Shown: positions 6,266 to 8,173 of the stretch, one piece after another
Numbering within the stretch: the stretch's first letter is position 1
Layout of the letters: each line of letters starts with the position of its first letter
Origin: Deltaproteobacteria bacterium UBA5329
Lineage (GTDB): Bacteria; Desulfobacterota; Syntrophorhabdia; Syntrophorhabdales; Syntrophorhabdaceae
Assembly: GCA_002408185.1 (NCBI GenBank)
Contig: DHQV01000085.1
Span: forward strand, 54,908-63,080
Direction: 5' to 3'
DNA: 8,173 nucleotides
Translations under genes and position numbers: made by a program
The notes under the pieces: model-generated
Database searches by the model: none
Seen by the model: only the letters and a program-made list of their open reading frames with translations
What the model was told of the DNA's origin: nothing

Positions 6266-7219
6266 ATGCCCACGGAAAACAACGCGTTATACCGGCTCAG
6301 CACGACCGATGAGTACCACAGGCAGGACCTCAAGTCGCTCGGCTGGGAGCTTACGGTCTGCAACTCCTTGCACCCCGTCGATAGCCCCATACGGAAGGTA
6401 CTCAAGAAAAATGCGCCCTACGGGGAACTTCTTTATGATTTTCTCGGTGCCCATATTTCTGTCGCACGTATTGCAAGGGTCCTCGAGATCGGCGGCGGGT
6501 ACGGTTACCTGATGAAAGACCTGCTGAAGATGAACCCGGGGTTTCGCGCCTCCATGCTCGACATTTCACCGCCCCTCCTGAAAAAACAGGAAGAAGCGTT
6601 GACCGGCAATGACGCGGTGTATTACCTCAATAATGCCCTCGAGATGGAGGAAATCTTTTACAAGGGCTTTCAACTTGTCATATTTAACGAGAATTTGGGT
6701 GATTTCCCAACACTGGCGGATGTCGACCCCGTTATCCTGGATGACAACACAGCGCGATCCGATGAAATAGCCGTCATGGTCCGCCACTTTTTCACTATGT
6801 ACGACCTCGAAAAACCATCTTCCCGCTTCAACCTGAATATCGGCGCGATGCAGATGCTCGAGAAGGTTTGTGGTGCGGGGGTACCGTACATATTCATCGG
6901 CGAGCACAGCTGTGAATGGAAAATGCCGCCCGACATAAAGGCGTATTTCGACTCTTCCGCCACCGGGAATCCGAGAAGGATCCGGCTCAAAGGTCACGAC
7001 GAATATACGATAAAGTTCTCTTATCTGCAGGCGATAGCGGACCGCCTGGGATACCGGACACGACGGGGCCCCTTTGCCGACTACATCGTGCCCGAGATGA
7101 ACGATCATTTGCGATGGGTCCTGTCATCCAGGGGCCTCTACAGCGATTCAGAGGAGATCATCTGTCAGTTCATCGGCGACCTGTACGAATACGAATACCT
7201 CATATTGACGAGACAATAA
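6266..7219 (+). CDS. MidA/NDUFAF7-like SAM-dependent methyltransferase (divergent)
   Basis: This 317-residue soluble protein has a class I methyltransferase core. VLEIGGGYGYLMKDLL (72-87) is the glycine-rich SAM loop, followed by an acidic residue after strand 2 (MLDIS, Asp99). The order of later motifs resembles the MidA/NDUFAF7 (COG1565) family. SPPLLKKQEEAL (101-112) parallels the family's 'L..Q...L' helix, NENLGDFP (141-148) parallels its NE-LDA-P motif, RFNLNIGAMQMLEKV (187-201) leads to a strand ending in GEH, and GHDEYTIKFSYLQAIADRLGY (243-263) parallels its 'DLTahVdF..l...a...G' segment. The human member methylates an arginine of complex I subunit NDUFS2; the substrate here is unknown. 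The canonical DYG after strand 4 is replaced by GEH, so this is a distant relative. The only sensible start, ATG 6266, lies 5 bases after the acs terminator and has no good ribosome binding site. A methyltransferase is likely; the subfamily is moderate. Confidence 0.65.
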   Translation: MPTENNALYRLSTTDEYHRQDLKSLGWELTVCNSLHPVDSPIRKVLKKNAPYGELLYDFLGAHISVARIARVLEIGGGYGYLMKDLLKMNPGFRASMLDISPPLLKKQEEALTGNDAVYYLNNALEMEEIFYKGFQLVIFNENLGDFPTLADVDPVILDDNTARSDEIAVMVRHFFTMYDLEKPSSRFNLNIGAMQMLEKVCGAGVPYIFIGEHSCEWKMPPDIKAYFDSSATGNPRRIRLKGHDEYTIKFSYLQAIADRLGYRTRRGPFADYIVPEMNDHLRWVLSSRGLYSDSEEIICQFIGDLYEYEYLILTRQ

Positions 7220-7246
7220 AAAAAAGAGGCATGTTCCCATGCCTCT
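7218..7246 (-). terminator. intrinsic terminator of the OFA-type MFS gene
   Basis: On the minus strand AGAGGCATG and CATGCCTCT form a 9-bp stem with a GGAA tetraloop, followed by a run of seven T (7224-7218). It lies 22 bases after the transporter's stop codon. The T run overlaps the complement of the stop codon of the converging methyltransferase gene. In the plus direction there is no T tract, so it probably works only for the minus-strand gene. Confidence 0.88.
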
Positions 7247-7268
7247 CGCTATCTGCAGTATTTAAAAC

Positions 7269-8173
7269 CTATTTCTTCGGCGCCCTGACAAGAATGAGGG
7301 CTACGATGCAGCCGAGGATCGCCATGCCTGCCGTCGGATAGAATGCTATCGTGTAGCTTCCGAACGCATCTTTCGCACTTCCGGAAATGATGCCGCCAAT
7401 GATCGCACCGAGGCCGTAGGCACTGAATACGACGCCGTATTTCTGGGCATAACCTTCCAGCCCGAAAAATGACGCCGTGCTTGCGGGGCCGATCGCGAGC
7501 CATCCGCCGAGGCAAAGCCAGAAGATACAGAACGAAACCGCGTACAGGCCGATGGAGCCCTCGCCGGCTGCAAGCATCATCGCGGATGCCACGAATATGA
7601 GAATAAAAGAAAGGACAGCCGCCCACCGCGGGGTTATCTTGTCCGTGAGCGCGCCGAAGATGGGACGGCCGATGCCGTTGAAGATTGCAAAGACCATGAC
7701 GAGGGTTGCTGCCGTTGCCTTGTCGAGGCCTATGACTTCCCTGCCGACTGCTGCGGAAATACCTATCGCCATGAGCCCGGCCGTTGCACCGAGGATGTAG
7801 CAGATCCACAGCCCGTAAAAGCTTCCCGTCTTCAGCATACCGCTGGCCGTATAATTTGCAGTACCGACAACACCGGGGGCTGCAGCGGGAGGATTCCAAC
7901 CTGCCGGCTTATATCCTGCAGGGGGGAACTTCATCGGAAGGGCAAGGATTATCGTAATAAAAAAGAACGCGATACCCATGATCCCGAACGTCCCCAGCGG
8001 CCCAACCTTGTTAATGAGGGCGGAGGCTATCGGGGCGGTGGCCATAGCTGACCCCCCGAAACCGGCAAGAGACAGGCCGACAGCCAATCCTTTCTTGTCC
8101 GGAAACCAACGGGTTGCAACGGAAACCGGGCCGCCGTAAACAATACCGACACCGGCGCCGCCGATGACACCAT
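7269..8173 (-). CDS. OFA-family MFS transporter, N-terminus cut by the window edge
   Basis: This inner-membrane major facilitator belongs to the oxalate/formate antiporter (OFA) group, whose members carry small carboxylates such as oxalate, formate or pyruvate. The visible part is about 300 residues and runs off the right edge with the frame open. The first complete codon begins at 8171 and the sequence enters in a GAGVGIVYGG helix. The loop after it reads TRWFPDKKGLAVG, a hallmark of OFA proteins. Later come alternating hydrophobic helices and the MFS loop motif GRPIFGALTDKITPR, and the chain ends LVRAPKK. Roughly the last two thirds of a 12-helix transporter is present. A TTG at 8087 can look like a start but lies inside the conserved helix-loop-helix, so the true start is outside. 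It is convergent with the methyltransferase gene and has its own terminator. Proximity to acs makes acetate or another monocarboxylate a reasonable guess for the substrate, unproven. Confidence 0.9.
   Translation of the reverse strand, partial: GVIGGAGVGIVYGGPVSVATRWFPDKKGLAVGLSLAGFGGSAMATAPIASALINKVGPLGTFGIMGIAFFFITIILALPMKFPPAGYKPAGWNPPAAAPGVVGTANYTASGMLKTGSFYGLWICYILGATAGLMAIGISAAVGREVIGLDKATAATLVMVFAIFNGIGRPIFGALTDKITPRWAAVLSFILIFVASAMMLAAGEGSIGLYAVSFCIFWLCLGGWLAIGPASTASFFGLEGYAQKYGVVFSAYGLGAIIGGIISGSAKDAFGSYTIAFYPTAGMAILGCIVALILVRAPKK

Noticed and set aside
6566..7108. 180-codon minus-strand open frame opposite the methyltransferase gene
   Set aside because: It is a shadow frame; the plus-strand frame carries the SAM-binding motifs.
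7249..7899. 216-codon minus-strand open frame overlapping the MFS gene
   Set aside because: Its product is rich in Arg, Cys and His with no membrane segments. The overlapping frame gives a textbook OFA transporter that runs beyond the window edge.
8085..8087. TTG as a start codon for the MFS gene
   Set aside because: The frame continues upstream with strongly conserved OFA sequence (YGG ... TRWFPDKKG) to the window edge, so the gene is truncated by the window and does not start here.

Overview
This looks like an ordinary chromosomal stretch of a Gram-negative anaerobe, most like the former Deltaproteobacteria (Syntrophorhabdus/Desulfobacterota type). That is an impression from gene content and protein style, not a search result. 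The coding density is high and base composition is fairly even. There are no mobile genes, CRISPR arrays, tRNA or rRNA genes. I see seven protein genes, one of them cut by the right edge.

Layout. On the minus strand at the left is a secreted LysM/L,D-transpeptidase (10-1026). Diverging from it is a plus-strand run of three genes (1148-3332): a diverged TraB/PrgY/Tiki-like protein, a YihX-like HAD hydrolase overlapping it by 8 bases, and lgt (prolipoprotein diacylglyceryl transferase). A beta-class carbonic anhydrase (3392-3976, minus) then faces away from acs, an acetyl-CoA synthetase (4217-6205, plus). The 240-base region between these two holds a promoter for each gene. The acs leader also holds a tandem pair of 20-bp imperfect palindromes. 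A strong intrinsic terminator closes acs, and five bases after its T tract a MidA/NDUFAF7-like methyltransferase gene begins (6266-7219). Converging on that gene is an OFA-family MFS transporter (7269 to the window edge, minus), with its own terminator in the gap.

How they fit together. Acs activates acetate to acetyl-CoA, the carbonic anhydrase equilibrates CO2 and bicarbonate, and an OFA transporter would move small carboxylates. This is plausible for an anaerobe handling C1/C2 acids, but the link rests on proximity only. The left half is envelope-related: peptidoglycan cross-linking or lipoprotein anchoring by the transpeptidase, and lipoprotein lipidation by Lgt.

Most useful observations. 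(1) lgt appears to start at a non-canonical ATT codon: the conserved Lgt N-terminus (FPEIDPV) is encoded in frame upstream of the first ATG, right behind a strong ribosome binding site, with no ATG, GTG or TTG available. (2) The paired palindromes in the acs leader look like an operator or RNA regulatory element. (3) Two genes that would probably be called hypothetical can be tied to known superfamilies by motif. I found no convincing new multi-gene system.
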